Part shown: positions 15,847 through 27,070 of the stretch, piece after piece
Layout: each line of letters starts with the position of its first letter
How positions within the stretch are numbered: the first letter of the stretch is position 1
Origin: Macrotrachela quadricornifera
Taxonomy: Eukaryota > Rotifera > Eurotatoria > Philodinida > Philodinidae
Direction of reading: 5' to 3'
NCBI GenBank assembly: GCA_022393335.1
Contig: JAJEKB010021383.1
Location: 1,214,684-1,278,683 of the forward strand
Length of the DNA stretch: 64,000 bases
The notes under the pieces: model-generated
Databases searched by the model: none
Told to the model about the DNA's origin: nothing
The model's input: only the letters and a program-made list of their open reading frames with translations
Program-made: the position numbers and the translations under genes

Positions 15847-16507
15847 GAAGCTTGTTTCCTTAAACGTAGAGATATAATGTGAATAATTAAATAATATATT
15901 GAATATTTGGATTGAGGGTATAAGTAAATTAATTATTAATATCAACTAAATAATAAAAATAAAAATAGAATTATTAAAGTACAAGGAAGAGATATACTTA
16001 AATATTAATTTATAATTCATATAATATTTGTCTTATTTTATTGACTCAATAATTGAGTGTAATTTACTTGTTCTACGATAGTAGTTTGAAGTAATTGTTT
16101 ATTTTATTAGAATTCTCTCAATAAATTACAAAAACTAAACTTTGACAATAACAAAAATTTTTATCTAGATTTTTCTTAATATATTGAATAAATGTATACA
16201 ATTGAACATAGAAGAAAAAAAGGCGTATCTTGATTGGTTTATATATATCATTACTTAATAACCTTTATTTGATTATAAATATCTCTTGATATTCATCGAG
16301 AAAGAAAAAGTAACTATCGTTGTTTGGATTAAACGAAGTGTAACGGTATATAAAGATAATTATCAAATGCACATTTTTTAGTAGACAATTTTTTCACTGT
16401 ACAAAACATTCTTTGATATAAATATAGATATTTTATTCCTATTTTTTTTATGTATAATATTTTGTTAATTATTTTGTTAAAAGTTTTTAGAAATATATAT
16501 TTATTTA
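15847..16507. other. Intergenic region upstream of glycerol dehydrogenase
   Basis: Very AT-rich spacer with no recognisable gene. It presumably contains the promoter of the glycerol dehydrogenase gene, but no distinctive motif can be assigned. Confidence 0.4.
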
Positions 16508-17626
16508 ATGGAAAGAGTATTTCTTAGTCCAAGTCGTTATGTACAAGGAAAAGATATATTTAAAAAAGGTGGTACATATATTAGTAAATTAGGTAATAAA
16601 GCTTTACTTCTAGCAGATAAATTTGTATGGAATATAGCTGGAAATAATCTTGCAAATATACTTGAACAAAGTAATATTCAAGTAGAAAAAGTTGTATTTA
16701 ATGGAGAATGTTCAAATGTTGAAATTAAACGTGTTATTGATCTTAGTAAAAAAGCTAATTCAAATGTAGTTATTGGTATTGGTGGTGGAAAAACAATAGA
16801 TGCAGCAAAAGCTGTAGCAAATGACTTAGGTTTAATGTTAACTACTGTACCAACAACAGCTTCTACAGATGCACCAACTTCTGGTGTATCTGTTATTTAT
16901 ACGGAAAAAGGAGCTGTTGAAAGCTATAGATTTTATAATAAAAATCCTGATTTAGTTTTAGTTGATACACGAATTATTTCCAATGCACCACCACGTTTTT
17001 TAGTATCAGGTATTGCAGATGCATTAGCTACATGGATAGAAGCTAGAGCTGTTAAACAATCACATAGTCAAATTCTAATTGGTGGTATACCAACTATTGC
17101 TGGACAAGCTATTGCTGAAAAAGCAGAGGAAATTCTTTTTGCTTATGGTCTACAAGCAGTAGAAGCTAATAAAAATAAAATAGTGACACCAGCCTTAGAA
17201 AGTGTTGTGGAAGCTAATACATTATTAAGTGGTATTGGATTTGAAGCTGGAGGTCTTGCAGCTGCACATTCAATTCATAATGGTTTTACAGCAATTGATG
17301 GAGATATTCATCATTTAACTCATGGTGAAAAAGTTGCATATGGTACTATTACTCAACTTGTTTTAGAAAATAGATCAATAAATGAATTAGATCGTTATAT
17401 TAAATTTTATCTTCAACTTGGTTTACCAATTACATTAAAAGATATACATTTAGATAATGCTACAAAAGAAGAACTTTATAAAATTGCCGAAGTTGCAACA
17501 GCAGAACATGAAACTATTCATAATATGCCATTTAAAGTTACACCAGATGATGTAGTTATGGCTTTACAAGGTGTTGATGCTTATGTAAAAAATTATAAAA
17601 AGCGTCATAATTGGCATGATAAATAA
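16508..17626 (+). CDS. gldA: Bacterial-type glycerol dehydrogenase, intronless
   Basis: NAD-dependent, zinc-containing glycerol dehydrogenase (iron-containing alcohol dehydrogenase superfamily) interconverting glycerol and dihydroxyacetone. A single open frame of 372 residues has the usual family length. The NAD-binding [13 protein letters not shown] block is at about 89-101, followed by the [10 protein letters not shown] substrate/NAD loop at about 116-125. Metal ligands are Asp171 in [12 protein letters not shown], His254 in [10 protein letters not shown] and His272 in [11 protein letters not shown], matching Asp173/His256/His274 of the Bacillus enzyme. There are no introns, unlike the neighbouring genes. 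Codon use is as AT-rich as its surroundings, so the gene has adapted if it was transferred. GldA is a bacterial family rarely found in animals, which supports horizontal acquisition. Confidence 0.93.
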   Translation: MERVFLSPSRYVQGKDIFKKGGTYISKLGNKALLLADKFVWNIAGNNLANILEQSNIQVEKVVFNGECSNVEIKRVIDLSKKANSNVVIGIGGGKTIDAAKAVANDLGLMLTTVPTTASTDAPTSGVSVIYTEKGAVESYRFYNKNPDLVLVDTRIISNAPPRFLVSGIADALATWIEARAVKQSHSQILIGGIPTIAGQAIAEKAEEILFAYGLQAVEANKNKIVTPALESVVEANTLLSGIGFEAGGLAAAHSIHNGFTAIDGDIHHLTHGEKVAYGTITQLVLENRSINELDRYIKFYLQLGLPITLKDIHLDNATKEELYKIAEVATAEHETIHNMPFKVTPDDVVMALQGVDAYVKNYKKRHNWHDK

Positions 17627-19219
17627 AAATCAAGTTATTTTAGTATGCATTTAAAATTATTCTTATATTTGAAACATTTTAAATGACGTAGAAGCGCATA
17701 TATATATTCATTTTTTTAATATTTTTTTTTCTTATTCTAATAAATAACATTTAAAGTTATACATAATGATGAACAGCACAATCGTTAGTTTTGTATAAAT
17801 TTAATATGATTAAACTTTGTGCATTTTCTACTGTTACCATATTTTTTTTCTCTTCACCAATTAAAAAAAAAATTACATAAGATAGAATATAAAGATAGCA
17901 CATTTTTCACCTAATAGCTTATTGAAGCTAACTTGAAAATAAATGTCTGATGAAGTGTTCTATAAGAAAGCGGATAACATCAATAGCTCATTCATCAGAT
18001 ATAATCGATTAAATTATAATCAATAACTTGTCGTTTTCGTTATCAAACTCAATGATATTGTTTGTTTATCATTTTTTTCACATTTCAAGAATTGAACAAT
18101 AAATTTGATAAAGATGAAAATAATTAAAGTTTTCTATTTTTGACTAATATTGGCGTCTGAATATAAGGCACCTGGTTGTTTTTTGAATAACTCAAAAACA
18201 ACTAGGTGCCTTATATTCTGGCGTCGATCATAGTTAAGAATTTCGTATCAAATTTTGATCTTTCTTATATAGAAATAAACAAATAGTTAATTAACAAATA
18301 AGTAGAATTGTTAAACTTGCTTTCTTTACAGAGTTTTTAATAAATCTTAATTGCTGAGCGAATATCTATATATATTCTACAGTAGTACATGAGAAGAATG
18401 AATTAAAATGTATTGTTAATTCAACTTTATTTCTCTTCTTCCTATATCAGTTTTTATCATTTTATAAATGTTTCCATTTTGAGAATATTGACTCAACACA
18501 AGCATCACTACAAAGTAGAGAAAAGTATCTGTCAACTTTTTAAACACCAGAGACTATGTAAAAAAAAAGATTAGCATTTCTAATTAGTTGGCTCTGACAA
18601 AAATAATGGTTATTTTTGTAAAAATTAAAGAATGAAAAGATAAGTAACTATTCATAAAGATTTTTATATAATTATGAAAATAGGATCTTTGAGATGAAAA
18701 ATATGAATAACAAAGTATTTGGTAAAGCAGTAAAATCTTCAAAAAACCGAAGAGATGGCAGCTCTGATCTACTATCGCAATATTATACTCAATAAATAAA
18801 AAGAAAAATTTTTCATAAAATATTCTAAAGACTTATCGATCATAATATTCGAGTAGAAGATTTTGTTTTTTGAATGAACTTTAAAATAAAACAATAATAA
18901 TAAAAATATTGGTTATAGTTATAAATTGATAGACATCGTATTAATTGGTTTGTAGTATCATTAAACAAGAAGTTAATAATCCAGGAGAGCAAAAGACGGG
19001 TAAAAAGACTAGTTAGTAGTACTAATCATGACGTTCCGTCAGCCATTAGTCTTTTTCTCAAAACGTCCTAGACATGACTAGTTTGAAACTGTTGGAAGTC
19101 AACACACCGCGTCCTGACTAGCTCACTGAAGGGCGTCATTGTAGCTAAAAAGTCTAGTCATTTTTACAAAAAAAGACTCGCTTTGATGATCCTTTACAAT
19201 GGGTTTTCGATATGTTTAC
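17627..19219. other. Intergenic region
   Basis: No gene is supported. The region contains a perfect-looking hairpin at about 18160-18217 (listed). Between 19000 and 19170 there is a more GC-rich stretch with repeated 'gactag' words that may be a remnant of a mobile element. Confidence 0.45.
18160..18217. mobile_element. Short palindromic element (hairpin)
   Basis: Two arms of about 25 bases (18160-18184 and 18193-18217), AATATAAGGCACC... and its reverse complement, flank an 8-base spacer. I see one mismatch in the arms (TGG against TAG). The hairpin is bordered by GGCGTC at 18152-18157 and again at 18220-18225, which looks like a target-site duplication. This is consistent with a tiny fold-back or MITE-type insertion rather than a terminator. 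Confidence 0.55.
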
Positions 19220-20136
19220 AAAGGACGGAGGCGGATAAGAACGCAAATCGGCCCACCCTCATATTTTCGAAAACAGTACATCACTGGATGCAGAATTTAA
19301 CGGTGATTCTTTTCGTAATAGATTAAACACGTATTGAAAAGAATTTCATCAATTTTGGAATTGATTTATAGGCTAATTTTTTCTCCAAATTTCTCGTATT
19401 TTCTAACAACCATTTTGAAAATTCCTTACTCAAAAATATTCAATCACTACTATCAAATAGTCTCATTTGATAGAGCTCTTCAAGCTCTACAATCTGGTGT
19501 ACTTTTCTCCATTTTTAGTCACTGGCCAAAAAAACATTTATAGTGAAACACTGTTAAAAAGGATGGAAATGTATGATGTCGATGACTTCATTTGAGTATA
19601 AATAAAAATAAAAGTGCGTTGATGATTGAGTTTCGTCTTGACTATTTGAGAGAACTCTTCAAGCTCTACAATCTGGTATACGTTTTTCCTTTTTTAGTCA
19701 TTGAAAAAAAAAATTATAGGGATACACTGTCTAAAATAGTGAAATTAAAATGAAGTCATCGACACCATACATTTCCATCCTTTTTGACAGTGTTTCACTA
19801 TAAATGTTTTTTTGGCCAGTGACTAAAAATGGAGAGAAGTACACCAGATTGTAGAGCTTGAAGAGCTCTATCAAATGAGACTATTTGATAGTAGTGATTG
19901 AATATTTTTGAGTAAGGAATTTTCAAAATGGTTGTTAGAAAATACGAGAAATTTGGAGAAAAAATTAGCCTATAAATCAATTCCAAAATTGATGAAATTC
20001 TTTTCAATACGTGTTCAATTTATTACGAAAACAATCACCATTAAAATCTCCATCTAGTAATGCACTTTTTTTGAAAATCTGAGGGTGACCCGATTTGCGT
20101 TCTTATCCACCCCCCCCCCCCCCCCCCCCGTCCTTT
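19220..20136. mobile_element. Fold-back element with about 350-bp inverted arms
   Basis: The left arm begins AAAGGACGG at 19220 and the right arm ends CCGTCCTTT at 20136. The arms (about 19220-19560 and 19741-20136) are nearly identical inverted copies. The two 69-codon frames at 19334-19543 (+) and 19798-20007 (-) are simply the same arm read twice. A third, shorter direct copy of the inner arm lies at 19651-19735. The right arm carries a run of 20 C at 20110-20129 that the left arm lacks. TAC borders both ends and may be a 3-bp target duplication. No transposase is present, so it is non-autonomous. Confidence 0.8.
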
Positions 20137-20971
20137 TACAATAAACTTCTACTGTACAATTCCTTATGAAGAATACTATTTCCAATTAGATACAATTATG
20201 TTGTCCCATCTTTTAAAAATACATATTTATAAAGCAAATCTGAACGTCATGTATATTATAACACATATATGTTGGATAATGAAGTATTTCTCTTTTTGTC
20301 TCTCTAATTTGGATAAATAAATCATATTAATTGTTTGTACTATCCAAAGGCAAATATTTCTAACTTAATTAGTCATCTACTCAATTTAATATTAAAACAA
20401 TTAATATTTAGAAATAAGTTTAATCATATTCACGGATAATTAGACAGCTTCATTCTTTTCTTTCTTCCTTTTTTATTTGAAATCAATGATAAACATTCAT
20501 TAATTCATTAATTGTACTAATTAGACGAGAGTATATCACTCTGTACTTATAGAAATACTTCTGTTTTCTCATTTCATCATCGTTCAGGACTCTATTCAAA
20601 TATCAATAATAATCAAGCCAAGTCAATTCAATACAATTCAAGGTAAGTTCTTTTATTCATTTTTTTACGATTTTTTTTTCTTTTCAGATTTATTTCCGAA
20701 ATATGTGTTCAACGACGATATATATTAGATTTATATTCCAAGGTAATTATTACTTTAAAACTACGAAGAACCTCTCTTAATAAGCGAAGTACAAATATGT
20801 CTCTGAAGGCTTGTTATACGTGTACGTATGTACATGTATTGCTTTACCGGTCAGCTATGTCCATTGTGTTTCAATTATTACAGAGAGTTTCTCTGTACGC
20901 GCGCGCAAGAAAGAGAAAAAAAGCAATTCAAGTAAGTAAAAACGATTTTCCTTTATTAATCAAATAATATT
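20137..20971. other. Intergenic region downstream of the ADP-ribosyltransferase gene
   Basis: AT-rich, with several long T-runs and a CGCGCGC word near 20900. No gene is recognised. The 3' untranslated region of the minus-strand gene probably lies at the right end. Confidence 0.4.
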
Positions 20972-22878
20972 TCACAATTTCTTTCTTACAAATTCTATGC
21001 TCTCTCGCACACCTTCAATATTTGGATGATTCGGAGGTAATGAAGCTTGAAGAATATTAAGAGCACGTTCATACAATGAGAGTGCTTTAGAATACTCTCC
21101 CATGTTGTAGTACACCCCGGCGGTGTTGTTGTNNNNNNNNNNTCAAGTGCTTTTTTGAAAAACGAAAGTGCTTCAGAATACTCTCCCATTTTGTTATACA
21201 CGGCACCGATGTTGTTGTAGGAAATAGCCAAATCAGGATTATTTGCTGGAAGAGTTTTTTGACGAATTTCAAGTGCTTTTTTGAAAAACGAAAGTGCTTT
21301 AGAATAGTCTCCCATATTAAGATATACCTCACCAATGCTACTGTAGGAAGTAGCCAAATCAGGATGATTTGTAGGAAGAATTCTCTGTTTGATTTCAAGT
21401 CCTCTTTCAAAATACCAGATGGCCTTGTCATAATCACCTTGACCATCCTTGACTAATCCAAGTTGAGTATAATAAAGTGCTTTATCACTCTCATCGGATG
21501 TCTGTTCGAGTAATAATGTGTAGAGCTCTTCCGCTTTATCCAACTGTTTTATGTGAAGCAATAAACTACCTATTCGTTGCCAACCTGTTCCACGGGCACT
21601 TTCTTGTATATATTTTGTGAGTGTTCGAAGTTGTTGATCATCATCTGATGTTAATGTAAGTTCCACTTGATAAAGTGGATTGTTTTTATCAATTTGCATA
21701 GTTTCCCCAATACGAAAGACGCTGTGCATAGAGAATAGAATTTCTTTTTCTGTCTTGAAATAACTAAATTTTTGGATGTCAGCGAAAGGGGTGGACGAAA
21801 CAGAAGGATCAATGAACATTTGAAAGAGGATGCCGACCATATCGGTTTTTGTTAATGCATCTTTTGCGAATCCAAGAGAAACTTCTCTTTTTGTAGTGGT
21901 GGAAAGGAAGTTGTTAAAAGACATTAGACCACCTTTTGTTTTAGAAAGTGTTTCAAAATCTTTAGTCGATAGACCTTGTCCTCGATAAACTGTAAATGGC
22001 TTTCCTTTGTATGAACTAACCTGTTGTTGATGTAATTGTTCAATTTGTTGATGAAGATCATGTATAAAGAAACCCATATTAATAATGGTGTCAGCTTCTA
22101 ATGCCCGAAGTGCTCTATTTAACATTTTATACATGAAACATTCACGTGTATACCAGTTAATAGCCAATTGTGGGCGATATTCATGTTCAAATTCACTAAT
22201 GACTTTTAATTCATCTATATTACTGCTGTGAAGTTTACGGCAGTAATTTGCTAAATCTTTCATTGATTGTTGATTATACTCCATTTCAAGGAGAATATAT
22301 TTGAATATTTGTGTGTACATAAAGTTGGGCTCCAGTTGATTTAAATCTTTACTGGAAGTCCCTTCATTCACGCTGACAAAACTTACTGGAATAGAATCTT
22401 GTTCACATTGTTTTACAACCATTTGCAATTTTTCACAAATGGGTGTAATTGATGTATATACACCCTTGATTTTCTTCCATTGTTTTACCCATTGTTCATG
22501 ATAACATTTATTACGACAGAAAATAAAAATAGCATCTAATTGTGACATACCATGAATATCAGGGACTAAATGTTGACCTAATGAGCCCGATGTAATGATG
22601 AATACTTTCTCATTATCAATGGTGTTGAGAAACTGAATACATTGTTGTGGATCAGTAAAAATATTGATTTGGTTAACAATGCCTCTCAATTGTGCCAATG
22701 TATTTTGTGAATCTTTGTTTGATTCACGGATATTGGCATCCACCCAAATTAACAAATAATTCTGGACGATCCGTCCAGTTGTATTGTCCGCTGTTGTTGT
22801 AGTTGTGACAGTATTGTTTGCTGATGTAGAAATATTATGTTTTGATTTTTTTGCACCCATGTAGTTTTGAATGATCAC
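20972..22878 (-). CDS. ADP-ribosyltransferase with C-terminal TPR repeats
   Basis: Arginine-type mono-ADP-ribosyltransferase fused to kinesin-light-chain-like TPRs, an architecture highly expanded in bdelloid rotifers. Numbering from the first Met (a second, equally plausible start is Met7), residues about 40-190 form an N-terminal module of unknown function. The ART domain carries the R-S-E signature: Arg299 in TVYRGQ, Ser326-Thr327-Thr328 in NNFLSTTT, and Glu377-x-Glu379 in TEKEILF. TPR units follow from about residue 440, with the last ones on a 42-residue period (...NNIGAVYNKMGEYSEALSFF...). A 10-N assembly gap at 21133-21142 shifts the apparent frame. Past the gap, the true TPR frame resumes in another phase and ends at a TGA read from 20974-20972. 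The gap lies inside near-identical repeats, so one or more TPR units are probably missing. Target and trigger are unknown. Confidence 0.88.
21133..21142. other. Assembly gap (10 N) inside the TPR repeat
   Basis: Ten N bases lie in the last TPR repeats of the minus-strand gene. The reading frames on the two sides differ by the placeholder length, while both sides separately encode good TPR sequence. The break is therefore an assembly artefact, not a mutation. Confidence 0.95.
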
Positions 22879-23335
22879 TTGGTTACAAATGTAATATTTT
22901 GTATAATTAGTTGTGTTTTTAGGCTAAAACAGAAATCACATCATCTATTTATATAGCTAATAGCTACTGCTTGATTGTTTTCACTACGCAAAATGTTTAT
23001 CTTTTTTTGATATTTAAGTACTAACTTCACCTGGTTTCTGTTGACAATACTGAGAAAAATATCACAAGTAGCACTCATTCTACGGATTCGCTGACCATTT
23101 TCTGAAAGAAAATTTACTACGATTATTACTTAAAATAATTCCAATTCTGACTATAATATATCTCATAGTCCTGGATCGAAAGAAAAACGGAAAACAAGTA
23201 TCAACTCTTTAGCAACAATCGTTTTATAGAAATATTCCTACCTCTGATTCATATATAAATGATAATCGTCATTTTAAATCATTTCCTGATGGAATAAACC
23301 TTATTTCATATATCCATGTTAAAGGCTATCACTAC

Positions 23336-23422
23336 CAGAGATGTCTATCGCGGCGCTGCCGCTACCGCTGCCACGATGGCGGTGGCGGTAGCGGCAGATT
23401 CTCAACCACGATTACATCTCTG
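23336..23422. mobile_element. 87-bp GC-rich hairpin element with terminal inverted repeats
   Basis: The ends are CAGAGATGT and ACATCTCTG, exact inverted repeats. Inside, a very GC-rich inverted repeat (CTGCCGCTACCGC... against ...GCGGTAGCGGCAG) folds around a CGAT centre. Flanking 8-mers ATCACTAC and ATCACACG are similar and could be a degraded 8-bp target duplication, as made by hAT transposases. Its base composition stands out sharply from the AT-rich surroundings. Confidence 0.65.
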
Positions 23423-23639
23423 ATCACACGTAAAAATTTGTACACGAAAATTTCAAACGCTTACTCTCAAACTGCTATGTCAAACAATATTACTTCTTAG
23501 TATGTAATGTGATTTCTTATAGCTAAACATATAAACCATCGTAGCCGATATCAACGTCTCGCCACGGGTATAATTAGTGTATCATTTAATGTCATTACTC
23601 ATTCTTTTGATAGCAGCAACTTTAAGAAATTATAAAGAT

Positions 23640-24300
23640 CATTCAAAACTATAGAATTCCGGATAGTTTCTTAAATTTTTACGACGGTACAACTACATAT
23701 CTATCCGTGTCCATGCTACTAAACGCAAATAACGGCATGCTAGCATCCACACATTCTTTACTACATAGATTCTGCTACGTCAAATGCCTAATAAAGAACG
23801 ATTTTGGTTCAAGAACCGATTCATTTGACAAATTATGAAGGTATCTCAACTCTCGCTTATTGTGATTGCGATAAATCATGTAAACAAACGTCTAGTCACT
23901 CGGCCACTTATGTCTAGCCGTTTTCATATAATGTATATTTTTCGATGTATCATATGTCGCATTAGAATTTTAATGCATATAAGAAAGAATTCACTGATAA
24001 CATACTGATTCATAACCGAATATTTCTAGCATTTAGAAAAAAATATTGTGTAGTTTTCAATTTTTTTTCATTTCAGCAAAATATTGTCGAATTTGTTCTT
24101 AAATCAGCATTAATTATGTTCTTTGAAAAATCCATCTAAACCAATTGAGACCCGTTTCAAAACTATCGTTTGAAATAATCTTTTAGCCAACGCCTAGTCA
24201 TTCGTCGACCTCTCACGGCTACCCATTTCCATATTTATTCGCACGCTACCTTACAATATTAGTTCAGATTGCTAGCAAATGGATGCATCTCATTGATATT
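23640..24300 (-). repeat. Dispersed repeat, inverse copy of the one at 10190-10560
   Basis: See the partner entry for the shared blocks. This copy is longer. It contains internally similar segments with an 'acgtctagtcactcggccac'-type word near 23890 and a related one near 24190, so the element itself had internal repeats. No coding capacity is seen. Confidence 0.5.
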
Positions 24301-25224
24301 CTTCTCAAAAGATACTATGCTATTGTTATTACACTCACGAAGACGAAATTAACAGAAGGAGAATTATCTAAAAAGTTACTAAAAAATAGAGCACATTACA
24401 TTGTAGCCTGAGAAGATTTTCGTTTACTTTGAATATTACTTTACGGTTCATGTCCACGAAGACTCAACAACGGACTGTAAGCGGCCACTTCAGTTTCTTT
24501 TACATATTTCTGTATAAGTCGTGCCCTGAAATCTGACGTGTAGTAATCAACAAAGAAAAATGTTAATATCAAAATCAATCTTGAACGTAGTTTCATCGAC
24601 TATCCTTCAGTCAAGCTTAAAATAACGGGGAGCTCGTCAAAAAAAGTCAACAAAAACATCAGAGAATTTTCCGTTGATTTCAAATTCGCATTTTTCGTGC
24701 TCGATAATAATCAGTCACTTATAAAAAGCTATGATTTAGTCATGAATCATTAATTAATAACTATCGATATTGAAAACTTAATCTTAGTTTTGAGTTCCTC
24801 ATAACCAATTCTTTTTGGCGAAAGGTGACTAGAGACAATTCATATTATTTATTATGCATTATTTGGTAAAATCAACTCAGTTCTGACTTGTCGAGTTTCG
24901 GTTAATTTGGACCAATCTTTTTTAGAAAAAGCATAAAACTAACTAGTAATTATTTATTACCCTCGTTACTATTCACAAATTTGATTCCAGATTCGAATTC
25001 TTTACCGTTGATTGACTTTTGTAGAAATTTTCCGAAGATGTCACAAGGTTTTATATAAATGTAGCCGACATCATTTTCCGCTTGAGTTGAGTACAAAAAC
25101 ATACGAACTAACTTCAGAAACAACCATATATGTAAAGTTGCAAACTTATTTTATGTTGTACGATCTCTCTTCCACTTAGAAAGCTAACCATTATTTTCTT
25201 AGAAAATGATCTTCTGCAATCAAA

Positions 25225-25545
25225 AACTCATTTCAAAAAACTTTTACAAAAGCTGATAATATCCATCGATTTTACAATCTCGAAAACCTTTAATCAAACT
25301 TCATACGCCAATGATTTTTTTTTCAAAAGTCCTTTTTCAAAAACAAAATATTTCATGGAAATGTCGAAAAACTAATGACACCAAGCGAATTCTCGGCGTC
25401 GAAAACTTTTGGTCAAACTTTGTAAGAAACTGATTTTTTTCTTAAAAAAATGTCTTTTTTTAATGAAAAAAAATTATTGAAACAATTTTTTAAAAACTGA
25501 TGGCATTAACCGATTCCTTAGTCTAGAAAATCGATGGGAAATTTT
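25225..25545. repeat. Degenerate tandem repeat, period about 120 bp
   Basis: Roughly three units can be laid over each other, each with 'aaactgat' or 'agctgata', then 'cgatt', 'tcgaaaac', 'tcaaact', and a T/A-rich tail with 'tttttcaaaa'. Divergence is high. The function is unknown and no protein is encoded. Confidence 0.5.
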
Positions 25546-26929
25546 TATATATTACGCACGAATCTTGTCGATCTAGCCATTTTCGTTTTCTGATTGCTAA
25601 GGACAGACAGACAAACTTTAAAAAATATTTACAGCTGTAAAATGCTTTCCTTCAGAAAAAGAAATAATTTCTCTTCATGAATTTTAAATTAATGAATTTT
25701 CGTAAAATTCTCAATGATATTTGATCAGATGTTTTATTCAAGTGATATTTAAATACTGCATAATTCCTATTTTTACAAAATCAGAAAAGAAGTTGAACAT
25801 CAAAAATTACAACCAGAAAGAATCTCAACTGATAAAACACCGAGCTTGACAATCTTAAGAGATATAATCAATAAAACGCATTACTTTGATATTCTGATTT
25901 TCATTTAAATAATAAGGTATTTCAGTTACATTTGTCTGTAAATGTCACTTACTAGTGATTGTGATTTTAACTGTCAAAAATGATTTGAAAGTAGTGAAAC
26001 TGCAGCTATTTCATTTCTTACATTTTGCCTCTCCTATCCTATGTCACTATCCTGGAAATGTCTTATCCTATCTTATTCTGTTCTACAACCATCGTAGTCT
26101 AATCCTACTCTGTCCAATAGCCACCATATCCTAATTCTATCCTGTCCTGAGGATTACGGTAGGACAGAGCACACCATGACAGGTTAACCCTGCACAATAT
26201 TCAACAAACTTAGAATGCTATTATTTCATAAAAATTAATTATTTCCAGCGACATCACATTTATTCATTTGTCTATCGATGTGTACTTTCCATTGTTCAAT
26301 CTGTCTATTGAATCATTGACGTATTAAGAATTGAATTGAGATAACTCATCTTAAGACTATGACTTATTTCTACATTAGCTTATCCAGTAAGCTCATGAGG
26401 ATCGGATGAAGTCAACCAAATTTGGCGCTAGCCAAACTGCACATCACATTCCGTATTTTACCATTCTTTTAATATATAAATAGAGAATGATTAAAAAATT
26501 ACTGCCGGTTGTTCATAGCGTTTTGACGAAGTTTTACATTATCTTCTACATGTTTTGAGTTCTGCTTAGTAGTGGCACTCGCATCTTCTTAAGGGCTACT
26601 TGATGATTGCACAGGTAACATTGAGGATATTTAGTAATGGTATGTGCTACTTTTAAAATCCTACCTGAACAGAATATCTACGACTAGCGGATCCCGTGTA
26701 TACTGCACGACTGTTTCCACCTTAAACATGATTTGAATCCTTAAGTCTATACTTGGTTGAAACCATGTCGGCGCTGAACAACTTCTGTACATCTAGAGAG
26801 CCCTGCCGTTTCATAATCATATATCGTATGTATTTTTACAGTACATCTAGCATTCGGCTTTGTACTCTTCTGTAGCTTTTATACCCTTTTCCTTGATTGT
26901 CTTCTGCGGAAATGTCTTGTATTCTAATT

Positions 26930-27070
26930 ACCATACACACTTTAGAGATAATAAGCACCTCTATATATTAGCTCTTCAGAATCTATGGATACTCCAAATA
27001 ATAGCCCTTGAGTACATATGGCTAGGCTAACAGAATAGCTCTTGAAGACCTAGGAGTACTTCTATATAAT
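26930..27070. repeat. Weak minisatellite, period about 40-45 bp
   Basis: The words 'ctctatatattagctctt', 'ctccaaataatagccctt' and 'cttctatataatag' recur with similar spacing and intervening 'ag..ctatgg'-like words. This is an eroded tandem repeat and is similar in style to the array at 30520-30830. Confidence 0.4.

Noticed and set aside
19334..20007. Two 69-codon open frames with almost identical translations on opposite strands
   Set aside because: They are the two arms of the fold-back element read in opposite directions; no start context, domain or splice support.
21087..21446. Alternative 119-codon minus-strand frame across the N gap
   Set aside because: It is a shifted reading of the TPR repeats; the frame that gives TPR consensus is different on each side of the gap.
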